A stretch of DNA of 64,000 nucleotides from Micromonospora parathelypteridis (GTDB lineage Bacteria > Actinomycetota > Actinomycetes > Mycobacteriales > Micromonosporaceae): assembly GCF_014201145.1 (NCBI RefSeq), contig NZ_JACHDP010000001.1:1116001-1180000 (forward strand), in the 5' to 3' direction. Both the position numbers and the translations under genes were made by a program. Below, in pieces: positions 33,416 to 42,938 of the stretch (position 1 is the first letter of the stretch; every line of letters begins with the position of its first letter). The notes beneath the pieces are model-generated. The model had not been told where the DNA came from and made no database searches. It worked only from the letters and a program-made list of their open reading frames with translations.

Positions 33416-34636
33416 TCAGCCCTGCGGTGGCAGATCGGCGGAGCCCGGCTGAGTGACCGAGCCGGTCTGCTGCACGAAGTCCTCCAGGACGTCGGCGGCA
33501 CGCGCATAGCCGCCCGCCTGACGCTGGGCGACCTGCAGGGTGCTCGCGGCGGCCCGGAATCGAGGCTCCTCGATCAGACGCTGAGCGAGGGCCCGCACGA
33601 TCTCCACCGTGACGTCCTCGGTACGGATCGACAGGCCGGCATCGAGTTCGACGATGCGGGAAGCCACCAGCAGCTGGTCAGCGCCCTGCGGGACCACCAG
33701 CATCGGGGTGCCGGCGTACAGGGCCTCGTTGACGCTGTTCACCCCACCGTGAGTGATGAACAGCGCTGCGCGGGCCAGCACCTCCAACTGCGGTACGGAA
33801 CGGAAGGCGAGCACGTTGCCCGGTAGCGGGCCAAGCGCGGTGGGATTGGTGTGTCCCGTGGAAACGATCACCGTGCCACCCAGCGGGGCGAGCGCGTCGG
33901 CGAAGGTGCGCAGCAGCCGCGGGGCGTCGAACACCGTGCCCATCGAGGCGTACATCACGGGGTCCCGCAGTCGATCGACCGGGAACGACGAGTCTGCTGG
34001 GCGGCCGCCGATGCTCGGTCCGACGAACTGGTAGGACTGGTCGAAACTGTCCGCCTCGGGATGGAACGCCCGCGAGGTGTAGACCAGGTTGAGCGGCTGA
34101 CGGATGTTGGCCAGGTCGATCAGGGGCAACGTGCCTGTGTCGTACCGGCGACGCAGCTCCCAGCGCGACCTCAGGTACCCCATAGTGGGACGGGGAAGGG
34201 CCACCGCCGCGGTGAGCAGCTCCCGGGAGCCGCGGGTCGGACTGGGCACGCGCCGGTTGAAGGCGAACGTGGTGAACGACGATGCTGGCGGCACGCCGAG
34301 TTCCCGGGCGGCCACCGGCCCCCACGGGCAGAGGGAGTCGTGAACGATCAAATCGGGCCGGGCGCCCCTCAGGTCGGTGAGGACGGCCGGCAGCACGCGT
34401 ACGGCGGTACGCGCAAGCTGCTCCATCAGCGTGACGGGCGTCGGCGGCCCGGAGAGCGGTAGCTCGTCCCCGGAGTAGAGGAGCACTCGCGCGCCGGTGG
34501 CCGCGACCTCCTCGGCGTAGGCCGGCGTCGTGTGGTAGGTGACGGAGTGACCACGACGAACAAGCTCGCCCACAACGGGCAATGTCGGGTTGATGTGCCC
34601 GTGCATGGCGATGTTCAGGAATGCCACTGTGCTCAT
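33416..34636 (-). CDS. MGT-family glycosyltransferase (GT1)
   Basis: The product is 406 residues from ATG 34636. The N-terminal domain begins VAFLNIAMHGHINPTLPVVG, typical of macrolide glycosyltransferases (the acceptor-side catalytic His in MHGHINP). The C-terminal nucleotide-sugar signature is FITHGGVNSVNEALYAGTP followed by MLVVPQGADQ. MGT enzymes transfer glucose or similar sugars from UDP donors onto macrolides, flavonoids or other hydrophobic acceptors and can inactivate antibiotics. Being encoded with a membrane protein and an anchored hydrolase suggests a lipid or secondary-metabolite acceptor, but this is inference. It is the first gene of the operon. Confidence 0.88.
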   Translation of the reverse strand: MSTVAFLNIAMHGHINPTLPVVGELVRRGHSVTYHTTPAYAEEVAATGARVLLYSGDELPLSGPPTPVTLMEQLARTAVRVLPAVLTDLRGARPDLIVHDSLCPWGPVAARELGVPPASSFTTFAFNRRVPSPTRGSRELLTAAVALPRPTMGYLRSRWELRRRYDTGTLPLIDLANIRQPLNLVYTSRAFHPEADSFDQSYQFVGPSIGGRPADSSFPVDRLRDPVMYASMGTVFDAPRLLRTFADALAPLGGTVIVSTGHTNPTALGPLPGNVLAFRSVPQLEVLARAALFITHGGVNSVNEALYAGTPMLVVPQGADQLLVASRIVELDAGLSIRTEDVTVEIVRALAQRLIEEPRFRAAASTLQVAQRQAGGYARAADVLEDFVQQTGSVTQPGSADLPPQG

Positions 34637-35130
34637 CGGCCGACCTCGGGCGGGAAAGGAGCCAGAGCCCGGCAAAATGCAGCGTCCATGATCCACCCCT
34701 CTCGGTCAGAGCCTAGATGTTGCCTGGTGGCAGCGCGTCGTGGACGCCGTACTCGACCTGCAAGGGGCCGGCTCAGCCCGTCTGACGACTATCAGCCCCG
34801 ACATGCTATTGAGGCTCAATGTCCGGTTTGGTAATGGCCCGTCTGCCTCGTCCGGCCGGTTGTGTGGACTGGTGTCCCGTGGTCGATGCCACCCCCCACG
34901 TGGAATCAGGGGCCGGCCGGGGTCGTTATACCTGGCATGGCACCGCGACTGTCGGGTCGTGGTGCACGGCAGCCGCCGGGAACACCCGGCAGGCCACCCC
35001 GGTTACACCCCCCGCGACGCCCGAGCAGGTCCCCCTGATCGCCGGGCCGTTTGCGAGAACTTCCCGCACGGCCACGCACCCCTGTCGAGTGCTGTGCGGG
35101 CACCCCCGAAATGCAGAGGAGCACGCCATC
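34637..35130. other. intergenic region without a recognised gene
   Basis: Almost 500 nt between divergent genes. Reading frames on either strand lack family motifs, so I call no gene. It should hold promoters for the glycosyltransferase operon (-) and the peptidase (+). Local base composition is less GC-biased around 34690-34830 than in the neighbouring genes. Confidence 0.5.
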
Positions 35131-35790
35131 ATGCGTACCGATCTGATCCGTAAGACCGCCCTGACCGCTGCTGGGCTCGCCTTCACCGGCGGCGCTATCG
35201 CCGGCCCCGTCACCGCCGCCTACGCCGCAACCGACGCCAAGCCGACCTCGCAGACGCAGAACGACCGCAAGCCCTCCGGTGAGCGGGAGCTCGGTGTCCG
35301 CTACGAGGCGCAGCCGAACTTCTACTACTGCGGCCCCGCCGCCACCCGTAACGCCCTGTCCGTGCAGGGCAAGAACATCAACGTCGACGACATGGCCAAG
35401 GAAATGGGCACCACCGAAGCCGGCACCAACTCCATCAACGACATCACCCCCGTGCTGAACAAGGAAACCGGCAAGCCCGACGCGTACCGGTCCGTGGAGA
35501 TCAGCAGCCCCGACGCTGACGCCAAGCAGACCGACACCCTGCGCGCCGACGTCGTCAAGACCGTCGACCAGGGCCGCGCCGTCGTCGCGAACATCGCCGG
35601 CACCAGCACCGACACCACCGGCACCACCCACTCCTACGAAGGCGGGCACTACATCAGCGTCGTCGGCTACCACGACAACGGCAACACCGTCACCATCGCC
35701 GACTCCGCCGACCCCAACCAAGCCGCCTACGACATCACCGTCGAGCACCTCGCCGACTGGATCGCCACCCGCGGCTACGCCACCAGCTGA
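35131..35790 (+). CDS. secreted C39-like cysteine peptidase family protein
   Basis: The product is 219 residues from ATG 35131, with AGAGGAG as ribosome-binding site. The signal peptide (LIRKTALTAAGLAFTGGAIA ... AYAA) is followed by VRYEAQPNFYYCGPAATRNA, the Cys box of Peptidase_C39_2, with the likely catalytic His in YEGGHYISVVGYHD and Asp in TIADSADP. The fold is papain-like. These small secreted proteins are common in actinomycetes and may process peptides outside the cell, but substrates are not known. A 15-bp terminator follows at 35815. Confidence 0.85.
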   Translation: MRTDLIRKTALTAAGLAFTGGAIAGPVTAAYAATDAKPTSQTQNDRKPSGERELGVRYEAQPNFYYCGPAATRNALSVQGKNINVDDMAKEMGTTEAGTNSINDITPVLNKETGKPDAYRSVEISSPDADAKQTDTLRADVVKTVDQGRAVVANIAGTSTDTTGTTHSYEGGHYISVVGYHDNGNTVTIADSADPNQAAYDITVEHLADWIATRGYATS

Positions 35791-35814
35791 CCCCCGCACC
35801 AGCACACCACGACC

Positions 35815-35860
35815 ATGCCGAAGGGCCGGACCCCAACCACGGGGCCCGGCCCTTCGGCAT
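35815..35860 (+). terminator. terminator hairpin between convergent genes
   Basis: Perfect arms ATGCCGAAGGGCCGG (35815-35829) and CCGGCCCTTCGGCAT (35846-35860), extendable by CCCC/GGGG inside. It separates the C39-like gene (+) from dedA (-). Confidence 0.8.
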
Positions 35861-35867
35861 GCCTGAG

Positions 35868-36569
35868 TCAGTGCTCGTTGCCCGCGCGGACCGAATCGAC
35901 GCCGGGGGCCACCTCGGCCGCCTGACGGCCGGGGGCCACCTCAGCCGCCTGCACGCCGTCGGGCGCCTCGAACCGGTGGGCCCGTCGGCGCAGCCACCAG
36001 GTGCTGGCGAGACCAGCGAGCACCGCGAGGACCAGCCCGGCCCAGGAGATGTCCTTCAGCCAGTGCTCGGCCGCCCGGCCCACGGTGAACAGCAGGTAGG
36101 TGGTGCCGAACGCCCAGACCAGCCCGCCTGCCGCGTTGGCCAGCAGGAACCGGCGGTAGGGCACGTGCAGTGCCCCGGCGAGCGGCCCGGCCAGGATTCG
36201 CAGCAGCGCCACGAACCGACCGAAGAAGACCGCCCAGACGCCGTACCGGGCGAAGCTCTGCTCGGCACGGGCGAGCTGCGGCGGGCCGAGGTGTTTCGGG
36301 AACCGCCTGCCCAGCCGGGCGAGCAGCGGACGACCTCCGCGTCGGCCAACGGCGTACCCGATGGAGTCGCCGACAATGGCGCCGAACGCCGCGGCGGTGG
36401 CCACCCACTCCGGTTCCACCACGCCGGTGGCGGCGAGCAGGGCCGAGCTGACCAGGACGATCTCACCGGGTAGCGGGATGCCCATGCTCTCCACGCCGAT
36501 CACCCCGCCGACGAGCAGGTAGACCGCGATCGGCGGCAGCGACACCAGCCAGTGCTGGACGTCGAACAT
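35868..36569 (-). CDS. DedA-family membrane protein
   Basis: The product is 233 residues from ATG 36569. The family hallmarks are GVIGVESMGIPLPGEIVLVS in the re-entrant loop, FGAIVGDSIGYAVGRRGG and FFGRFVALLRILAGPLAGAL, with hydrophobic helices at both ends. DedA proteins are flippases for undecaprenyl phosphate or other lipids and maintain membrane potential. The C-terminus carries a 27-nt tandem duplication (35901-35927 and 35928-35954) giving QAAEVAPG repeats, which looks recent. The gene is monocistronic. Confidence 0.9.
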   Translation of the reverse strand: MFDVQHWLVSLPPIAVYLLVGGVIGVESMGIPLPGEIVLVSSALLAATGVVEPEWVATAAAFGAIVGDSIGYAVGRRGGRPLLARLGRRFPKHLGPPQLARAEQSFARYGVWAVFFGRFVALLRILAGPLAGALHVPYRRFLLANAAGGLVWAFGTTYLLFTVGRAAEHWLKDISWAGLVLAVLAGLASTWWLRRRAHRFEAPDGVQAAEVAPGRQAAEVAPGVDSVRAGNEH

Positions 36570-36729
36570 CGGTGGACCCCTTTCCCGGCGGGCCTCGAAC
36601 CCTACCGGTGGCGGGTCGGACGCAGGTGCCGCAGGTGGAACGCGCGGGAGTGCCCACACCGCGTACGCCGTCCTAGGAGGCTAGGGGTGAGGCGGGACGA
36701 GGAGCCGACGCTCAGGTTGCGCAACTAGC

Positions 36730-36747
36730 AAGACGGACGTACGGTTT
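36730..36747 (+). promoter_or_regulatory. candidate AcnR operator upstream of acn
   Basis: AAGACGGACGTACGGTTT matches AAGCCGTACGTACGGTTT at 52928-52945, upstream of the acnR-like gene, at 16 of 18 positions. It lies 108 nt before the acn start. A separate perfect palindrome GTTGCGCAAC sits at 36716-36725. Repressor binding is an inference from the shared near-palindrome and the known AcnR-acn relationship in Corynebacterium. Confidence 0.6.
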
Positions 36748-36855
36748 TGTTGAGAGCGGAATCGCCGGTAAGTGCGACCTAACCTCGGCGGCACCCCAAC
36801 CGGTGCGACAGACTGCTCAGGACTACTCACGGTCGCTGGTGTGAAGGAGTACGAC

Positions 36856-39693
<2,838 letters not shown>

Positions 39694-39707
39694 CGTACCA
39701 ACGTCAC

Positions 39708-39745
39708 CAGGGCCCCTGCTCGCCGCCCGGCGGGTAGGGGCCCTG
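39708..39745 (+). terminator. terminator hairpin between acn and the sigma factor gene
   Basis: CAGGGCCCCT (39708-39717) pairs with AGGGGCCCTG (39736-39745), and inner CGCC/GGCG adds to the stem. It lies between convergent stops. Confidence 0.75.
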
Positions 39746-39757
39746 CCGCGTTCACGG

Positions 39758-41017
39758 CTACGGGGCGAGTTCGTCAGCCCGGTCGAGCAGTGCGCGGCGT
39801 TCAGCGGCCGAGCCCACCCTTGCCGCAGCCTCCCGGAACAGGATGGCCCCGCGCGTCCGGTCACCCTGCCGGGCCACCAGATCGGCCCGCACGGCCACGG
39901 CGAGCGGGTTGCCGTCCAACCCTCCCCCGACGTGTGCCGCGTCGAGCAGCCCCAACCCGGCGGCCGGCCCGTACGCGTGGCTGTGCGCGACCGCTCGGTT
40001 GAGCGCGATCACCGGCGAGGGCTGGATGCCGATCAGCGCGTCGTAGGCCCGTGCGATCGCGGGCCAGTCGGTGGAGTCGGCGGACGTCGCGGTGGCGTGG
40101 CAGGCGGCGATCCGGGCCTGCCACGCGTATGGCCCGTCGTGGCGTACCCGTTCGAGCGCGGCCAGGCCCTCGGTGATGGCGGCGCGGTCCCACCGGCGGC
40201 GATCCTGCCGCTGCAGGGTGAGCAGGTTGCCGGCGGCGTCGCGGCGGGCCTCGGCACGGGAGTGTTGGAACAGGAACAGCGCCAGCAGCGCGGCCACCTC
40301 GGACTGCTCCGGCATCAGCCGGTCGAGCAGTCGAGCCAGCCGGACCGCCTCGTCAGCGAAGGCCGGCTCCCCGTCGGCGACGTAGCCCCGGGTGAACAAC
40401 AGGTACAGCACGGCGAGGACGCCGGGCAGCCGCTCGGGCAGCGCCGGTCCGCTCGGTACCCGGTACGGGATGCCGGCCTGCGCGATGCGGGTCCGGGCAC
40501 GGGTCAACCGCCGGGTCATCGTCGACTCGCTGACCAGCAGGAGTCGAGCGATGTCCACGGTCGGCACACCGCACACGGTCCGCAGGGTCAGCGCCACCCG
40601 GGCTTCCATGGCCAGCGCCGGGTGGCAGCAGGTGAAGATCAGGCGCAGTCGGTCGTCCACCACGTCCGCCCCCACCTCGGGCTCGGGCTGCGTCTCGGCC
40701 GGTGTGAGGAGCGCCAGGTCGTGCAGCTTGCGACGCTCCACGGTGGCCCGACGCAGCACGTCGAGCGCCCGGTTACGGGCCACCGTCATGAGCCAGCCAC
40801 CCGGGTTGTTCGGCACGCCGTCGTCGGGCCAGCGCTCCAGGGCGACGGTCAGCGCCTCCTGGGCGCAGTCCTCGGCCAGCGCCCAGTCCCCGGTCACCCG
40901 GATCAGGGCCGCGACGATCCGGGGGTACGCCTCGACGCTGGCGGCCGCGACGGCCTCCGCCGCGGCCGCGTCGGCCGGCGCCGAGGTGCACGACGGCCGG
41001 CGCTGCGGTGTGGACAA
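39758..41017 (-). CDS. ECF42-type sigma factor with C-terminal extension (DUF6596)
   Basis: The product is 419 residues from TTG 41017. Sigma region 2 is seen in GDWALAEDCAQEALTVALER and NNPGGWLMTVARNRALDVLR, region 4 in LTLRTVCGVPTVDIARLLLV and SESTMTRRLTRARTRIAQAG. The extra 220 residues after region 4 (ALPERLPGVLAVLYLLFTRG, LDRLMPEQSEVAALLALFLF, RAITEGL-like helices) are the TPR-like extension of ECF42 factors. These lack an anti-sigma factor and pair with DGPF/YCII proteins, one of which is encoded directly upstream, 4 nt away. The extension is needed for activity in characterised members. The TTG start is chosen for that close spacing. Confidence 0.88.
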   Translation of the reverse strand: MSTPQRRPSCTSAPADAAAAEAVAAASVEAYPRIVAALIRVTGDWALAEDCAQEALTVALERWPDDGVPNNPGGWLMTVARNRALDVLRRATVERRKLHDLALLTPAETQPEPEVGADVVDDRLRLIFTCCHPALAMEARVALTLRTVCGVPTVDIARLLLVSESTMTRRLTRARTRIAQAGIPYRVPSGPALPERLPGVLAVLYLLFTRGYVADGEPAFADEAVRLARLLDRLMPEQSEVAALLALFLFQHSRAEARRDAAGNLLTLQRQDRRRWDRAAITEGLAALERVRHDGPYAWQARIAACHATATSADSTDWPAIARAYDALIGIQPSPVIALNRAVAHSHAYGPAAGLGLLDAAHVGGGLDGNPLAVAVRADLVARQGDRTRGAILFREAAARVGSAAERRALLDRADELAP

Positions 41018-41021
41018 CCCG

Positions 41022-41357
41022 TCAGGCGGACAGGTCCGCGAACGGGCGCAGTTCCAGCCGCCCGTGTCGGGCCATCGGGTGTGCCCGCGCCACCTCGATC
41101 GCCTCGTCCAGGTCCGCGCAGTCGAGCAGGTCGAAGCCCACGATCACCTCGGTGGTCTCCGCGAACGGCCCCTCGGAGACGAGCAGTTCGCCGTCGCGTA
41201 CCCGGATCGTGGTGGCCGCGGCGGTCGGCGCCAACTGGTCGCCGGCGACGCGTCGACCGCGGGCGTCGTTCTCGGCCACCCACTTGTCGATGTCGGGGGC
41301 GTCGGTCGGGTCGGTGTCCGGCGCGCTGTCGGTGCAGACGAACATCATGTACTTCAT
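41022..41357 (-). CDS. YCII/DGPF-domain protein
   Basis: The product is 111 residues from ATG 41357 (MKYMMFVC). The EGPFAETTEVIVGFDLLDC block is the DGPF motif (here EGPF) with the YCII dimer-forming strand; DLDEAIEVARAHPMARHGRL follows. YCII proteins are small alpha/beta dimers found next to ECF42 sigma factors, where they are thought to have a metabolic or sensing role, not anti-sigma activity. Stop and downstream sigma start are 4 nt apart, so they form one operon. Confidence 0.9.
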   Translation of the reverse strand: MKYMMFVCTDSAPDTDPTDAPDIDKWVAENDARGRRVAGDQLAPTAAATTIRVRDGELLVSEGPFAETTEVIVGFDLLDCADLDEAIEVARAHPMARHGRLELRPFADLSA

Positions 41358-41445
41358 CTGGTGTCGCTCCCTGGTGTCTTCGGGTATCACCAGCATGACG
41401 ATCGGCCGGGGCCGTTCCGGACACCCTCCCCCGAAAAAACCTCGG

Positions 41446-42057
41446 TCAGTTTCCGTTCGCGGCGCGGCGGCGGGCCTCGCGGGTCTTCATGGCGTGCTCC
41501 ATCAGCGTGACGAGCACCTCCTTGCTGGACTCCCGCTGCCGGGCGTCGCAGAGCAGCACCGGCACCCCCGGGTCCAGGTTCAGCGCGGCCTGCACCTCGT
41601 CGAGCCGGTACTGCCGGGCGCCCTCGAAGCAGTTCACCGCGACCACGAAGGGCGTGCCGCGGCCCTCGAAGTAGTCAATCGACGGGAAGCAGTCGGCGAG
41701 CCGGCGGGTGTCGGCCAGCACCACCGCGCCGATGGCGCCCAGCGCCAGCTCGTCCCAGACGAACCAGAACCGGTCCTGCCCGGGCGTGCCGAACAGGTAC
41801 AGCACCAGGTCGTCGCTGATGGTGATCCGGCCGAAGTCCATGGCCACGGTGGTGGTGGTCTTGCCCTCCACCCCGGACAGGTCGTCGATGCCGACCCCTG
41901 ACTCCGTCAGCACCTCCTCGGTGCGCAACGGCCGGGTCTCGCTGACCGCGCCGACCATGGTCGTCTTGCCCACGCCGAAGCCGCCGGCGACCAGAATCTT
42001 GATCGCGGTGGGCAGTGGGGTCGCTCCCGCCGGCCGGTCAGAGTGCCCGTAGTCCAT
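41446..42057 (-). CDS. cvnD: conservon GTP-binding protein CvnD
   Basis: The product is 203 residues from ATG 42057. The P-loop is LVAGGFGVGKTTMVGAVSE, the switch region includes GKTTTTVAMDFGRI, and the G3-like motif is LYLFGTPGQDRFWFVWDEL. The NKxD motif is replaced by AVNCFEG, usual for this Ras/Rab-like bacterial group. In Streptomyces conservons CvnD binds and hydrolyses GTP and associates with CvnB and CvnC at the membrane-bound kinase CvnA. It overlaps cvnC by 20 nt and ends the cluster. Confidence 0.93.
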   Translation of the reverse strand: MDYGHSDRPAGATPLPTAIKILVAGGFGVGKTTMVGAVSETRPLRTEEVLTESGVGIDDLSGVEGKTTTTVAMDFGRITISDDLVLYLFGTPGQDRFWFVWDELALGAIGAVVLADTRRLADCFPSIDYFEGRGTPFVVAVNCFEGARQYRLDEVQAALNLDPGVPVLLCDARQRESSKEVLVTLMEHAMKTREARRRAANGN

Positions 42058-42424
42058 TGATTACCGCCTCGAAGATGCTGTTGTCGGGAAGACCGGCCGT
42101 GGTCTGCGGCTCGCGAACCTGCACCAGGCTGCGTGCCGCCAGATCACCGAGGAGCACCCGGATGGTGCCCACCGGCAGGTCGAGATGGGCGGCGATCTCG
42201 GCGACGGACTGTATGCGCTGGCACAGCCCGACGATCGCCAAATGCTCCGGACCGATACCGATCTCCGGCGTGACCTCGGCTCGGGTCGCGGTGACCAGGG
42301 AGATCAGGTCGAACGTGCCGGTGACCGGGCGGGCCCGACCGCGCGTCACCGCGTACGGGCGCACCACCGGACCCGCATGGTCATCCACCCACTGTTGGTC
42401 TGCGGACTCCCCCTGGACCGTCAT
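42038..42424 (-). CDS. cvnC: conservon DUF742 protein CvnC
   Basis: The product is 128 residues from ATG 42424. The DUF742 pattern is VRPYAVTRGRARPVTGTFDL, LISLVTATRAEVTPEIGIGP and a winged-helix-like LPVGTIRVLLGDLAARSLVQ, ending FEAVINGLRAL. It serves as an adapter in the CvnA-D complex and contains a DNA-binding-like fold, though DNA binding is not established. The start is 5 nt after the cvnB stop, and the end overlaps cvnD. Confidence 0.93.
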   Translation of the reverse strand: MTVQGESADQQWVDDHAGPVVRPYAVTRGRARPVTGTFDLISLVTATRAEVTPEIGIGPEHLAIVGLCQRIQSVAEIAAHLDLPVGTIRVLLGDLAARSLVQVREPQTTAGLPDNSIFEAVINGLRAL

Positions 42425-42429
42425 CGCCG

Positions 42430-42849
42430 CTACCTCTCGCCGGCCAGTTGCTCGGTACGGGACGGGGATGCGACGTACTTGCCGACGCGGGTGACCAGCA
42501 TCGCCATCTCGTACGCGATCAGACCGACGTCGGCGTCCTCGGTGGCCAGCACCGCCAGGCAGGCGTTGCGGCCGGCCGCGGTGACGAACAGGAACGACGA
42601 CTGCATCTCGATGATGGTCTGCTGCACCTGCCCGCCACCGAAGCGCTTGCCGGCGCCTCGGGCCAGGCTCTGGATGCCGGCTGCCATCGCCGCAAGGTGC
42701 TCGCCGTCGTCCCGGCTCAGCCCCTGGGTGGAGGCCATCAACAGGCCGTCGGTGGAGAGCGCGACCGCGTGCTCGGCCTGCTTCACCCGGCCCACCAGGT
42801 CATCCAGCAACCACGTCAGGTCGGCACTCGAAGCCGTCTTCTGGGTCAC
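42430..42849 (-). CDS. cvnB: conservon roadblock/LC7 protein CvnB
   Basis: The product is 139 residues from GTG 42849 with GAGGA upstream. The roadblock/LC7 fold is clear: LTWLLDDLVGRVKQAEHAVA, LSTDGLLMASTQGLSRDD, LAAMAAGIQSLARGAGKRFG and LAVLATEDADVGLIAYEMAM. Roadblock proteins regulate small GTPases, here the CvnD product. It lies between cvnA and cvnC with short spacing in a single operon. Confidence 0.93.
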   Translation of the reverse strand: MTQKTASSADLTWLLDDLVGRVKQAEHAVALSTDGLLMASTQGLSRDDGEHLAAMAAGIQSLARGAGKRFGGGQVQQTIIEMQSSFLFVTAAGRNACLAVLATEDADVGLIAYEMAMLVTRVGKYVASPSRTEQLAGER

Positions 42850-42938
42850 TTCGTCGTCCTCTTCTCGCCCGGCTGTGCGCCGTATTCGTCTGGGGCTTGA
42901 CCGCCGCACCGCGCGGAACCCGCGTCATCGGTGCTCGG

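Noticed and set aside
33416..34636. MGT glycosyltransferase considered as part of a polyketide cluster
   Set aside because: No polyketide, sugar-biosynthesis or tailoring genes in the surrounding 15 kb.
34740..35153. Possible gene in the 34.6-35.1 kb gap
   Set aside because: The frame overlaps the peptidase start, has no ribosome-binding site, signal peptide or motif, and codon use is not gene-like.
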